Part shown: piece after piece, positions 12,896-21,898 of the stretch | Position numbering within the stretch: the stretch's first letter is position 1 | Layout: the number at the start of each line of letters is the position of its first letter | Assembly (NCBI RefSeq): GCF_964059955.1 | Contig: NZ_OZ060924.1 | Span: forward strand, 62,001 to 126,000 | Reading direction: 5' to 3' | DNA: 64,000 nt | From: Sodalis-like secondary symbiont of Drepanosiphum platanoidis | GTDB taxonomy: Bacteria; Pseudomonadota; Gammaproteobacteria; Enterobacterales; Enterobacteriaceae | Notes under the pieces: generated by a model | What the model saw: only the letters and a program-made list of their open reading frames with translations | Database searches by the model: none | What the model was told of the DNA's origin: nothing | Made by a program: the position numbers and the translations under genes

Positions 12896-13866
12896 TTTTT
12901 ATAAAAAAAGAAATATTAAATACTAGTTTAAATATATCTAAATCATTATTTTTTTTAGGAGGTATAATTTTTTTTAGTGCATATATGAGTTTCATTGAAA
13001 GAAGAATAATTGGTTTTTTTCAAAATAGATATGGTCCAAATAAAGTTGGTTGGGAAGGATCTTTACAATTATTTGCAGATATGTTAAAAATGTTTTTTAA
13101 AGAAGATTGGATTCCTGAATTTTCTCATAAATTTTTTTTTATTATTTCTCCTATTATTTCTTTTATTTCATTTTTATTAGTATTTTCTATTATTCCATTA
13201 AATAATTATATAACAATTATAGATACTAATATTGGTATTTTATTTTTTTTAATGATGATTGGACTATCTATATATGGAATTATTTTTTCTGGTTGGTCTA
13301 GTAATAATAAATATTCTATTATTGGATCTATTAGAGCTACTGCACAAACATTAAGTTATGAAGTTTTTCTTGGTCTTTCATTAATGGGAGTAGTAGCACG
13401 TGCTGGATCTTTTAATATTAAAGATATTATTATTTCACAAAAAAATTTATGGAATATAATTCCTCAATTTTTAGGATTTATTACTTTTTTAATATCAGGA
13501 ATGGCTGCATGTCATAGACATCCATTTAATCAACCAGAAGCTGAACAAGAAATTGCTGATGGATATAGAATAGAATATTCTAGTATAAAATTTGGTTTAT
13601 TTTTTATAGGAGAATATATAGGAATGACTCTTATTTCTGCTTTTTTAGTAATATTATTTTTTGGTGGAGGATATGGACCATATTTTTCAGGATTTTTTTG
13701 GTTTTTTATAAAAACTTTATTTTTTAATATATTTTTTATGATAGTTCGAGCAGCAATTCCATATCCTAGATATGATCAAACAATGATGTTTAGTTGGAAA
13801 GTATGTTTACCAATAACATTATTAAATCTTATTGGAACTGCATTTTTTATTTTATATAAAAGTTAA
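12892..13866 (+). CDS. nuoH: NADH-quinone oxidoreductase subunit H
   Basis: Membrane subunit forming the quinone channel and the first part of the proton path. 324 residues (E. coli 325), eight or so membrane segments. Conserved loops are intact: [21 protein letters not shown], the GWSSNNKYS loop, the acidic [21 protein letters not shown] stretch (kept short here as [10 protein letters not shown]) and [11 protein letters not shown]. Its ATG overlaps the nuoG stop codon. Confidence 0.97.
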   Translation: MIFIKKEILNTSLNISKSLFFLGGIIFFSAYMSFIERRIIGFFQNRYGPNKVGWEGSLQLFADMLKMFFKEDWIPEFSHKFFFIISPIISFISFLLVFSIIPLNNYITIIDTNIGILFFLMMIGLSIYGIIFSGWSSNNKYSIIGSIRATAQTLSYEVFLGLSLMGVVARAGSFNIKDIIISQKNLWNIIPQFLGFITFLISGMAACHRHPFNQPEAEQEIADGYRIEYSSIKFGLFFIGEYIGMTLISAFLVILFFGGGYGPYFSGFFWFFIKTLFFNIFFMIVRAAIPYPRYDQTMMFSWKVCLPITLLNLIGTAFFILYKS

Positions 13867-13885
13867 AATTATATGGATAAATTTT

Positions 13886-14428
13886 ATGATTTTTAAAAAA
13901 ATAATTATAGGATCTATAACAATTTTAAGAAGTATATGGTTAATTATTATTCAATCTTTTAATAAAAGAGAAACAATATTATATCCAGATGTTTCATTAA
14001 ATTTATCATCTAGATATAGAGGAAGAATTATATTAACAAAAAATAAAAATGGAGATGAAAAATGTGTAGCATGTAATCTTTGTTCTGTTGTATGTCCAGT
14101 AGGATGTATTTCTTTACAAAAATCAGAAAAAAAAAATGGTAGATGGTATCCAAAATTTTTTAATATAAATTTTTCTAGATGTATTTTTTGTGGTTTATGT
14201 GAAGAAGCATGTCCAACTACTGCAATACAACTTATTCCAGATTTTGAAATGAGTGAATTTAAAAGAAAAGATTTATTATATAAAAAAAAAAATTTATTAA
14301 TTTCAGGTCCTGGTAAATATCCTGATTATGATTTTTATAAAAAAAGTGGAATAAATTTTTCTAAAAAAAATAAAAAATTATCTAAAAATAAATTTTCTCC
14401 AATTAGTGTTAAAAATTTACTTCCTTAA
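13886..14428 (+). CDS. nuoI: NADH-quinone oxidoreductase subunit I
   Basis: Ferredoxin-like TYKY subunit with two [4Fe-4S] clusters, N6a and N6b. The ATG at 13886 is chosen over an in-frame ATG at 13832 inside nuoH because it follows GGAT and gives 180 residues, the E. coli length. Ligands are C60, C63, C66, C70 and C99, C102, C105, C109 in two CxxCxxCxxxCP motifs. It lies 19 bases after nuoH. Confidence 0.96.
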   Translation: MIFKKIIIGSITILRSIWLIIIQSFNKRETILYPDVSLNLSSRYRGRIILTKNKNGDEKCVACNLCSVVCPVGCISLQKSEKKNGRWYPKFFNINFSRCIFCGLCEEACPTTAIQLIPDFEMSEFKRKDLLYKKKNLLISGPGKYPDYDFYKKSGINFSKKNKKLSKNKFSPISVKNLLP

Positions 14429-14439
14429 GGTAATTTATT

Positions 14440-14958
14440 ATGTCAATAATATTTTATATTTTTGGTATTATATCTATAATATCTACTTGTATAGTAATTT
14501 TTCATAAACATCCAGTTTATTCTCTTTTTTATTTAATATTATCATTAATATCTGTTTCTTGTATGTTTTTTTCTATAGGATCTTATATTGCAGGATCATT
14601 AGAAATTATTATTTATGCAGGTGCAATAATGATTTTATTTATTTTTATTGTAATGCTTTTAGATTCTGGAAAAAAAATAAATAAAAATAAATATTTTATT
14701 TTTTTAAAAAATAAATATTTATTTTATTTTTTTATTTTAATAATTTTTAATATATTTTTTTATTTTTTAATAAATGAATCATTAAAAAATAAAATTATTT
14801 ATTTTAATAATATTGAAGCAAAAAATATTGGAATTTCTTTATTTGGACCATATTCAATTTTAGTAGAATTATCTTCTATGTTATTATTATCTAGTTTAAT
14901 ATCAGCATTATATATGGGAAGAAATTTCAAACATTATTTAAATAGTTTAAAAAATTAA
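14440..14958 (+). CDS. nuoJ: NADH-quinone oxidoreductase subunit J
   Basis: Membrane subunit with the flexible third helix that couples quinone chemistry to proton movement. 172 residues (E. coli 184). Five hydrophobic segments are visible; the conserved helix stretch EIIIYAGAIMILFIFIVML is intact. The C-terminal region is Lys/Asn-rich in its loop and a little shorter. AAGG lies before the start. Confidence 0.95.
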   Translation: MSIIFYIFGIISIISTCIVIFHKHPVYSLFYLILSLISVSCMFFSIGSYIAGSLEIIIYAGAIMILFIFIVMLLDSGKKINKNKYFIFLKNKYLFYFFILIIFNIFFYFLINESLKNKIIYFNNIEAKNIGISLFGPYSILVELSSMLLLSSLISALYMGRNFKHYLNSLKN

Positions 14959-14973
14959 AAGAGTAATTTAATA

Positions 14974-15276
14974 ATGATTTTATTATCAAATAGTTTAATA
15001 TTAATGTTTATATTATTTTCATTAGGAAATATAGGGGTTTTAATTAGAAAAAATATAATTTTTATATTATTTAGTTTAGAAATTATAATAAATTCTTCAG
15101 CTGCAGCATTTATAATGGTAGGAAGTTATTGGAAACAAGTTGAAGGACATATAATGTATATTATTATAATTACTACTTCTGCTGCTGAAGCAGGAATTAT
15201 TTTATCATTAATATTACAAATTAGTTTAATAAATAAAAAATTAAATATTAATGAAATTAGTGAGATAAAAAAATGA
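14974..15276 (+). CDS. nuoK: NADH-quinone oxidoreductase subunit K
   Basis: Small three-helix proton-channel subunit. 100 residues, as in E. coli. Both key membrane glutamates are present: E36 in FSLEIIIN and E72 in SAAEAGI. It ends in an ATGA overlap with nuoL (15273-15276). Confidence 0.97.
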   Translation: MILLSNSLILMFILFSLGNIGVLIRKNIIFILFSLEIIINSSAAAFIMVGSYWKQVEGHIMYIIIITTSAAEAGIILSLILQISLINKKLNINEISEIKK

Positions 15277-17117
15277 ATTTATTATATTTAACAATATTAT
15301 TTCCTTTTTTAGGATTTTTATTGTTAACTTTTTTTTGTAATAAATCTTCTAAAAAATTTATATCTATAATAGGTGTTGGAAGTATTTTTTTATCTTTTAT
15401 TATATCTTTTTTAGTAACTTTAGATTTTATAAAAAATTCAAAAAAAAATATATATATATATAATCAAAAATTATTTAATTGGATAGATATTAATAATTTT
15501 AATATTTCATTAAATCTTTATTTAGATGATCTTTCTATTACGATATTATTAATAGTTATTATTATAGGATTATTAGTTCATATTTATTCAATAAATTATA
15601 TAAAAATAACAGAAGATTATAGACGTTTTTTTTCATATATGAATTTATTTATTTCTAGTATGATATTATTAATTTTATCAGATAATTTTCTTGTAATGTA
15701 TATTGGATGGGAAGGAGTTGGTATTTGTAGTTATCTTTTTATTGGATTTGATTATACAAAATATAAAAATATAATTTTTTCTATGAAATCTTTTATTATT
15801 ACTAGAATTGGAGATTTATGTTTAATTTTTTCTATGATTATTTTATATAATAAGTTTAATACATTAAATTTTACAACTCTTTTTTTAGAAAAAAATCAAG
15901 AAATTTTTAAAAATTCTACATCTATTTATATAGCTATGTTTTCAATATTAATTGGTACTATAGGAAAATCTGCACAAATTCCATTGAATACTTGGTTATC
16001 TGATGCAATGTCTGCTCCAACTCCATCTTCTGCATTACTTCATTCTTCTACTATGGTTATATCTGGTATATATTTAATATCTAGAATAAACAAATTATTT
16101 TTATATTTTCCTAATTTATTATATATAATATCTATTATAGGATCAATAACAATAATTATGACTAGTATTTTTGCTTTATCAGAGAAAAATATTAAAAAAA
16201 TATTAGCATATTCAACCATGAGTCAATTAGGTTATATTTTCTTATCACTAGGTATAGAAGAATGGTATTTAGCTATTTTACATCTAATAATTCATGCATT
16301 TATAAAGTCTTTATTATTTTTATCTTCTGATTATTTAATTAATTTTTATAATAAAGAACAAAATATTTATAAAATTGGAATATTTAAAAATTCTAATTAT
16401 CTATTATATTTTTTATTTTTATTTGGAGCTTTTTATCTTTCATCTTTTCCATTTATTACTCCTAGTTTTTATTCTAAAGATTTAATTTTATTACAAACAT
16501 TAGAAAAAAATCATTTATTTTTATTTATAATTGCAATAATAGGATCTTTTTTTACTGTATTATATATATTTCGTATGATATTAATAATTTTTTATAAAAA
16601 AGAAAAAATTAATCCTTTTTATATAAAAAAAAAATATATATTTAAAATTTTTTCTTTATTTTTATTAATTTTTTTATCAATTTTTATTGGTCCATGGACA
16701 ATTCTTCCAATAAACAAATTTTTTATAAAAAATTTGTTTTACAAAAAAAAATTATTTTATATTGAATTAATATCTAGTATATTAATTATATTAGGAATAA
16801 TAATATCTTATTACATTTGGGGTAGTTCAAAAAAAATATTGATTTTTATAAAAAAAAATAAATTATATAAATTTTTATTTTATTATATTTTTAATCCAAA
16901 AAATATTGATTTTATATATAAAAAAATATTTGTTTATCCTTTTTTATTAATTTCAAAATATTTAAAAATTGATCCTATAAATTATTTTATAAATAAAAAT
17001 ATATTAAAAATTTATTCAATAATTAATAAATCAAATAATATTTTAAAAAAAAATATTAGTACATCCTATATATCAATATTTTTAGGATTATTAATAATAA
17101 TATTTTTATTAATATAA
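15273..17117 (+). CDS. nuoL: NADH-quinone oxidoreductase subunit L
   Basis: Distal antiporter-like proton pump subunit with the long lateral helix. 614 residues (E. coli 613). Proton-path residues are kept: the TM5 Glu in GWEGVGICSYL, the Asp in RIGDLCL, the TM7 Lys in GKSAQIPLNTW, the His in ALLHSSTMV, the Lys in KKILAYSTMSQ, and the TM12 Lys-Asp in SKDLIL. It overlaps nuoK by four bases. The C-terminal 150 residues (lateral helix and last membrane segment) are Lys/Asn/Ile-rich and more diverged. Confidence 0.97.
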   Translation: MNLLYLTILFPFLGFLLLTFFCNKSSKKFISIIGVGSIFLSFIISFLVTLDFIKNSKKNIYIYNQKLFNWIDINNFNISLNLYLDDLSITILLIVIIIGLLVHIYSINYIKITEDYRRFFSYMNLFISSMILLILSDNFLVMYIGWEGVGICSYLFIGFDYTKYKNIIFSMKSFIITRIGDLCLIFSMIILYNKFNTLNFTTLFLEKNQEIFKNSTSIYIAMFSILIGTIGKSAQIPLNTWLSDAMSAPTPSSALLHSSTMVISGIYLISRINKLFLYFPNLLYIISIIGSITIIMTSIFALSEKNIKKILAYSTMSQLGYIFLSLGIEEWYLAILHLIIHAFIKSLLFLSSDYLINFYNKEQNIYKIGIFKNSNYLLYFLFLFGAFYLSSFPFITPSFYSKDLILLQTLEKNHLFLFIIAIIGSFFTVLYIFRMILIIFYKKEKINPFYIKKKYIFKIFSLFLLIFLSIFIGPWTILPINKFFIKNLFYKKKLFYIELISSILIILGIIISYYIWGSSKKILIFIKKNKLYKFLFYYIFNPKNIDFIYKKIFVYPFLLISKYLKIDPINYFINKNILKIYSIINKSNNILKKNISTSYISIFLGLLIIIFLLI

Positions 17118-17164
17118 ATATATTGATATATTTTATTTAATTTTTAACTTTTTTAATAAAAATT

Positions 17165-17199
17165 AAATTTATTTAATATTTATTAAATTAAATAAATTT
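17165..17199 (+). other. Hairpin in the nuoL-nuoM gap
   Basis: Perfect 13-bp A/T inverted repeat (17165-17177 and 17187-17199, loop 9 nt) inside the 106-base nuoL-nuoM spacer. No T run follows, so it is more like an intercistronic processing or stability structure than a terminator. An arm of this length is not far above chance at this composition. Confidence 0.35.
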
Positions 17200-17223
17200 T
17201 ATATTTTTCAAAGGATTAATTAA

Positions 17224-18735
17224 ATGTTATTGCCTTTATTAATATTCATTCCTTTTATTGGAGGATTAATATGTTGGAAATCTACTTATATTAATAATAG
17301 TTTACCATGTTGGATTGCATTAATAAGCATGATAATATCATTATATTTAATAATATTAGAGTGGATTTTTTTACAAAAAAATAATTTTATTTTTCAAAAA
17401 AATAATTTTTTTCAATGGAAAGATGAATTTTTTGTTAAATGGATTCCAAGTTTTGGAATAAATTTTCATTTTGCAATAGATGAATTATCATTAATAATGA
17501 TATCTTTAACTATAATTTTAGGAATAATATCTATATTATGTTCTTGGAATAAAATAAAAAAATTTAATGGATTTTTTTATTTTAATTTATTATTTGTATT
17601 AAGTGGAATTATAGGAATTTTTTTATCAATTGATTTATTTTTATTTTTCTTTTTTTGGGAAATTATATTAATTCCTATATCTTTTTTAATTATTTTATAT
17701 GGTAATAAAAAAAATACAATAAAATATAATATTTTTTCTATAAAAAAATTTTTTATTTATAGTCAATTTGGAAGTTTATTAATGTTAATATCTATTTTAT
17801 CCTTAGTTATAATACATTATTATTCTACTAAAGTATTAACATTTGATTATGAATTATTATTAAAAACTAAAATGTCAAATTTACATGAATATTTAATAAT
17901 GATAGGATTTTTTTTACCATTTGCAATAAAAATTCCATTAATTCCATTTCATGGATGGTTACCAAGTTTACATAAAAGCTCTTCTACAAATGGATCAATA
18001 GATATATCTTCTTTAATAATAAAGACATCATATTATGGATTAATAAGATTTATTATTCCTATATTTCCTCATGCATCATATAAATTTTCTTTTATAGCTA
18101 TAATAATAGGAATTTTTAATATAATTTATGGATCTTTTGTTTCTTTTTCACAAAATAATATAAAAAAAATGATTTCATATCTTAGTATATCTCATATGGG
18201 ATTTTTATTAATTTCTATATATTCTTTTAATCATTTGGTTTATCAAGGTATTATTATACAAATAATTTGTCATACTTTATCTATATGTGCTTTATTTATT
18301 ATAAGTAGTCAACTATATAAAATAGTTAAAACTAATAATATAAATAAAATGGGAGGTTTATTAAAAGATTTAAAATATATACAAACTTTTTCTTTTTTCT
18401 TTATTTTATGTATGATTGGAGTTCCAGGGACTGGTAATTTTATTGGAGAAATTACTATGTTAATTGGACTATATAATATATATCCAATAATAACTATATT
18501 AGTTATTTGTGGAATATTTTTTTATTCAATAAATTTATTAAATATGATATTTCGTATATATTATGGGCCTATAAAATTAAATAATTTTATTAAAAAAACT
18601 AATATATATGAATATTTAATATTAATTTTTATATCTTTTATTATTATTTTTATTGGATTTTTTCCAAAATTAATTATTGATATTACTTCAATACTTATGA
18701 AAAAAACTTGTAATATTGTTTTACATAAATTTTAA
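17224..18735 (+). CDS. nuoM: NADH-quinone oxidoreductase subunit M
   Basis: Middle antiporter-like proton pump subunit. 503 residues (E. coli 509), about 14 membrane segments. Kept residues: TM5 Glu E146 (FFFFWEIIL), TM7 Lys K236 (FAIKIPLIP), TM8 Lys K267 (LIIKTSYYG) and the TM12 Glu in GNFIGEITML. Odd: the family motif WLPDAH is WLPSLH here, so the usual Asp is Ser248, and the following SQAPTAGS is KSSSTNGS. A strong AAAGGA precedes the ATG. Confidence 0.97.
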   Translation: MLLPLLIFIPFIGGLICWKSTYINNSLPCWIALISMIISLYLIILEWIFLQKNNFIFQKNNFFQWKDEFFVKWIPSFGINFHFAIDELSLIMISLTIILGIISILCSWNKIKKFNGFFYFNLLFVLSGIIGIFLSIDLFLFFFFWEIILIPISFLIILYGNKKNTIKYNIFSIKKFFIYSQFGSLLMLISILSLVIIHYYSTKVLTFDYELLLKTKMSNLHEYLIMIGFFLPFAIKIPLIPFHGWLPSLHKSSSTNGSIDISSLIIKTSYYGLIRFIIPIFPHASYKFSFIAIIIGIFNIIYGSFVSFSQNNIKKMISYLSISHMGFLLISIYSFNHLVYQGIIIQIICHTLSICALFIISSQLYKIVKTNNINKMGGLLKDLKYIQTFSFFFILCMIGVPGTGNFIGEITMLIGLYNIYPIITILVICGIFFYSINLLNMIFRIYYGPIKLNNFIKKTNIYEYLILIFISFIIIFIGFFPKLIIDITSILMKKTCNIVLHKF

Positions 18736-18774
18736 TTTAATTTTATACATTAAATCATAAGGTTATAACTTCTG

Positions 18775-20226
18775 ATGATAAAAAATTTTCAACAACTAAT
18801 TATACTATTTCCGTTGTTGATTCTTGGATTAACAATAGTTATTTTAATTCTTACAACATCTTTTAATTTTAAAAAAAAAATATATTCTTATATAATTACT
18901 ATTATTTCATTAAATATATCAATATTATCTTTATTTTTTATAAAAAAAAATAATATTTTTTATCATAATTTTTTAATTATAATGGATAATTATTCTATTT
19001 TTTATATATTTTTAATATTAATTTCTAGTTTAATTACATCTATAATTTCATTTCTTTATTTAAAAAAATATACATCATATTATGATGAATTTTATATATT
19101 ATTATTAATATCTACTATAGGAGCTATTTTTCTTTCTATTTCTAATAATTTTATTTCTTTTTTTATAGGATTAAAAATTATTTCTATTCCTATTTTTGGA
19201 ATGATGAATTATATTTTTAAAAAAAAAAATTCATTAAATACAAGTATTAAATATATTATTTTATCTACTATATCATCTTCTTTAATTTTATTTGGAATAG
19301 CATTAATTTATTCTAAAACTGGTAATTTATCTTTTGAAGAAATTAAAAATATTTTATTTATATACGATATAAATCATAATAAAATATTTTTAATGGGAAT
19401 AGGAATGATAATATCTGGTATTAGTTTTTATTTATCATTAGTACCTTTTCATTATTGGACAATTGATGTTTATAAAAATTCTCCTACATCTTTAATAATT
19501 TTTATATCTACTGTTAGTAAAATAGCAATATTTTCTGTTGCAACAAGAATATTTTATTTAATTAATAATACTTCAATAAAAATTATATTTTCTTTATTTG
19601 CAATTTTATCTATTATTTTAGGAAATTTATTAGCTTATAAACAAAAAAATATTAAAAAAATGTTAGGATATTCTTCCATATCTCATATGGGATATATTAT
19701 AATAAATTTTATTACAATAAATAATGATCTTATTTCTATTGAATCTATTAATTTATGTATTTTTAGTTATATTATATCTAATTTAATATTATTTAGTATA
19801 ATTACTATTATATCTAATTATTATAATATTAAAAATAAAAATAAAATGTCTTTTTATAAAGGATTGTTTTGGAAACAACCAATATTAGCAATTTCTTTTA
19901 GTATAGCATTATTTTCATTATCTAGTTTTCCATTAACTATTGGATTTATAAGTAAATTTTACATATTATTTTTATGTATTAAAAATAAATTATGGTATAT
20001 TATTTTTTCTATATTTTTAGGACATATTATTGGAATTTCATATTATTTACGTATTATAATTAATATTTATTATCCTATTAATAATAATTTATTAAAAAAA
20101 ATTAATAAAAATAAATATTGTAAATTTAATGAAATATTAATTTTTATAATTTCTTTATTTATATTAATTTTTGGTTTATATCCTCAACCTTTAATAAATA
20201 TATCAAAATATTCAATATTTTATTAA
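18775..20226 (+). CDS. nuoN: NADH-quinone oxidoreductase subunit N
   Basis: Proximal antiporter-like proton pump subunit; last gene of the operon. 483 residues (E. coli 485), with recognisable family sequence throughout (DEFYILLL, SIKYIILS, GYSSISHMGY, LTIGFISKFY). Start chosen at ATG 18775, with AAGG upstream. Odd: two residues central to proton transfer in E. coli differ. The TM5 Glu133 position is Lys134 (IGLKIIS) and the TM7 Lys217 position is Tyr219 (SFYLSLVPFH). The TM8 Lys (K249) and TM12 Lys (K394) are kept. The frame is intact, so the subunit is probably made as a structural part, perhaps without a working channel. Confidence 0.95.
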   Translation: MIKNFQQLIILFPLLILGLTIVILILTTSFNFKKKIYSYIITIISLNISILSLFFIKKNNIFYHNFLIIMDNYSIFYIFLILISSLITSIISFLYLKKYTSYYDEFYILLLISTIGAIFLSISNNFISFFIGLKIISIPIFGMMNYIFKKKNSLNTSIKYIILSTISSSLILFGIALIYSKTGNLSFEEIKNILFIYDINHNKIFLMGIGMIISGISFYLSLVPFHYWTIDVYKNSPTSLIIFISTVSKIAIFSVATRIFYLINNTSIKIIFSLFAILSIILGNLLAYKQKNIKKMLGYSSISHMGYIIINFITINNDLISIESINLCIFSYIISNLILFSIITIISNYYNIKNKNKMSFYKGLFWKQPILAISFSIALFSLSSFPLTIGFISKFYILFLCIKNKLWYIIFSIFLGHIIGISYYLRIIINIYYPINNNLLKKINKNKYCKFNEILIFIISLFILIFGLYPQPLINISKYSIFY

Positions 20227-20229
20227 ATT

Positions 20230-20269
20230 TAAATAAAAATTATTTAATAATTTTTATTTATTTTTTTTT
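20230..20269 (+). terminator. A/T-only terminator after nuo operon
   Basis: Four bases after the nuoN stop a perfect 14-bp A/T-only stem (20230-20243 with 20247-20260, loop TTA) is followed by nine T. The geometry is that of an intrinsic terminator although the stem has no G-C pair. It separates the nuo operon from zwf, whose own ribosome site lies 80 bases further on. Confidence 0.6.
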
Positions 20270-20362
20270 ATTTTAAATAAATATTTAAAAATTTTTAAAA
20301 TTTAATAATTTATTAATTAAAATTTTTAATAAATAATATTTTCATATTAAAAAGGAAAAAAT

Positions 20363-21844
20363 TTGTCTAAAATATTTTGTTATGTTCAAGCATGTGATTT
20401 AATAATTTTAGGAGCAAAAGGAGATTTATCTCGTAGAAAATTATTTCCTGCATTATATAATCTTGAAAAAAAAAAAATACTTCACCCTAATACTAAAATA
20501 ATAAGTGTTGGTAGAGCAAATTGGAGTATAAAATTTTATAAAAATATAGTATATAAAGAATTAAAATGTTTTATAAAAGAAAAAATTAATAAAAAATTAT
20601 GGAAAAAATTTAGTTCTAGATTAAATTTTTATAATTTAGATATAAATGAAACTGAAAATTTTTATAAATTAAAAAAAAAACTTAATCAAAAAAAAAGAAT
20701 TACAATTAGTTATTGTGCAATTTCTTCAAATAATTTTTTATCTATTTTTAATGGTTTAAAAAAATCAAAAATAAATAATAAAAGTTCTAGAATTATTTTA
20801 GAGAAACCTATAGGAAACGATTTTAAATCTTCAAAAAAAATAAATAAAAATTTATCAAAATTTTTTAAAGAAAAACAAATTTATCGTATTGATCATTATT
20901 TAGGAAAAGAAACAATAATAAATTTATTAACATTACGTTTTGCTAATTCTTTATTTATTAATAATTGGAATAATCAATATATAGATTATGTTCAAATAAC
21001 TGTTGCTGAAAATATAGGAATAGAAGGAAGATGGGAATATTTTGATAAAGTAGGTCAAATGCGTGATATGATTCAAAGTCATTTATTACAAATATTAACT
21101 ATAATAACAATGTCTGCTCCAACAAGTTTAACATATAATAATATTCGTGATGAAAAGATAAAAATATTACGTTCATTAAGAAAAATTAATTATAAAAATG
21201 TTGATAATAAAACTGTAATAGGACAATATACAAGTGGTTATATAAATGGGAAAAAAGTTCCTGGATATTTAGAAGAAAAAAAATCTATAAAAAATAGTTT
21301 TACAGAAACCTTTGTTTCTATTAAAGTAAATATTGATAATTGGCAATGGAAAGGAGTTCCATTTTATTTAAGAACTGGAAAAAGACTTCCTGTAAAATAT
21401 TCTGAAATTGTAATTTTTTTTAAAGATTTATCTTTAAATATTTTTAAAGATTCTTGTAATATTTTACCTAAAAATAAATTAATTATTCGTTTAGATCCAA
21501 ATGATAAAATAGATATTGAAATTTTAAACAAAAATCCTAAATCATATAATATATATGCTTTAAAAAAAAGAAAAATAAATATTAACTTAAAAACAAAACA
21601 ATTTTATAAAAAAAATCCTAAAATAGATGCTTATGAAAGACTTATATTAGAATTAATGAAAGGAAAAAAAGATCTTTTTGTTAGTAATGATGAAATAGAA
21701 GAATCATGGAAATGGATAGATTCTATAATTATTGCATGGAAATTAAAAAATAAACGTCCATCATTATATAATGCAGGTACTTGGGGTCCAAAAGATTCAG
21801 AAGTTATGATTAATCGTGATGGAAAATTTTGGAAAAATTTTTAA
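20363..21844 (+). CDS. zwf: Glucose-6-phosphate 1-dehydrogenase
   Basis: First step of the oxidative pentose phosphate route, giving NADPH. 493 residues (E. coli 491). Landmarks: nucleotide-site GAKGDLSRRKLFPALY, substrate/catalytic RIDHYLGKET, GQMRDMIQSHLLQIL, FYLRTGKRLP and the C-terminal AGTWGP. The start is TTG at 20363, supported by AAGGA at 20352-20356 and the match to the family N-terminus (QACDLIILGAKGD). A run of 12 A (20466-20477) lies in the early coding region and is a possible slippage site. Confidence 0.96.
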   Translation: MSKIFCYVQACDLIILGAKGDLSRRKLFPALYNLEKKKILHPNTKIISVGRANWSIKFYKNIVYKELKCFIKEKINKKLWKKFSSRLNFYNLDINETENFYKLKKKLNQKKRITISYCAISSNNFLSIFNGLKKSKINNKSSRIILEKPIGNDFKSSKKINKNLSKFFKEKQIYRIDHYLGKETIINLLTLRFANSLFINNWNNQYIDYVQITVAENIGIEGRWEYFDKVGQMRDMIQSHLLQILTIITMSAPTSLTYNNIRDEKIKILRSLRKINYKNVDNKTVIGQYTSGYINGKKVPGYLEEKKSIKNSFTETFVSIKVNIDNWQWKGVPFYLRTGKRLPVKYSEIVIFFKDLSLNIFKDSCNILPKNKLIIRLDPNDKIDIEILNKNPKSYNIYALKKRKININLKTKQFYKKNPKIDAYERLILELMKGKKDLFVSNDEIEESWKWIDSIIIAWKLKNKRPSLYNAGTWGPKDSEVMINRDGKFWKNF

Positions 21845-21898
21845 AAAATTAAAATATTTTTTTAAAATAAAAAATTTTAAAAATTAATAAAAAATTAT

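Noticed and set aside
13832-13885. N-terminal extension of nuoI into nuoH
   Set aside because: The ATG at 13886 has a ribosome site and gives the exact 180-residue family length.
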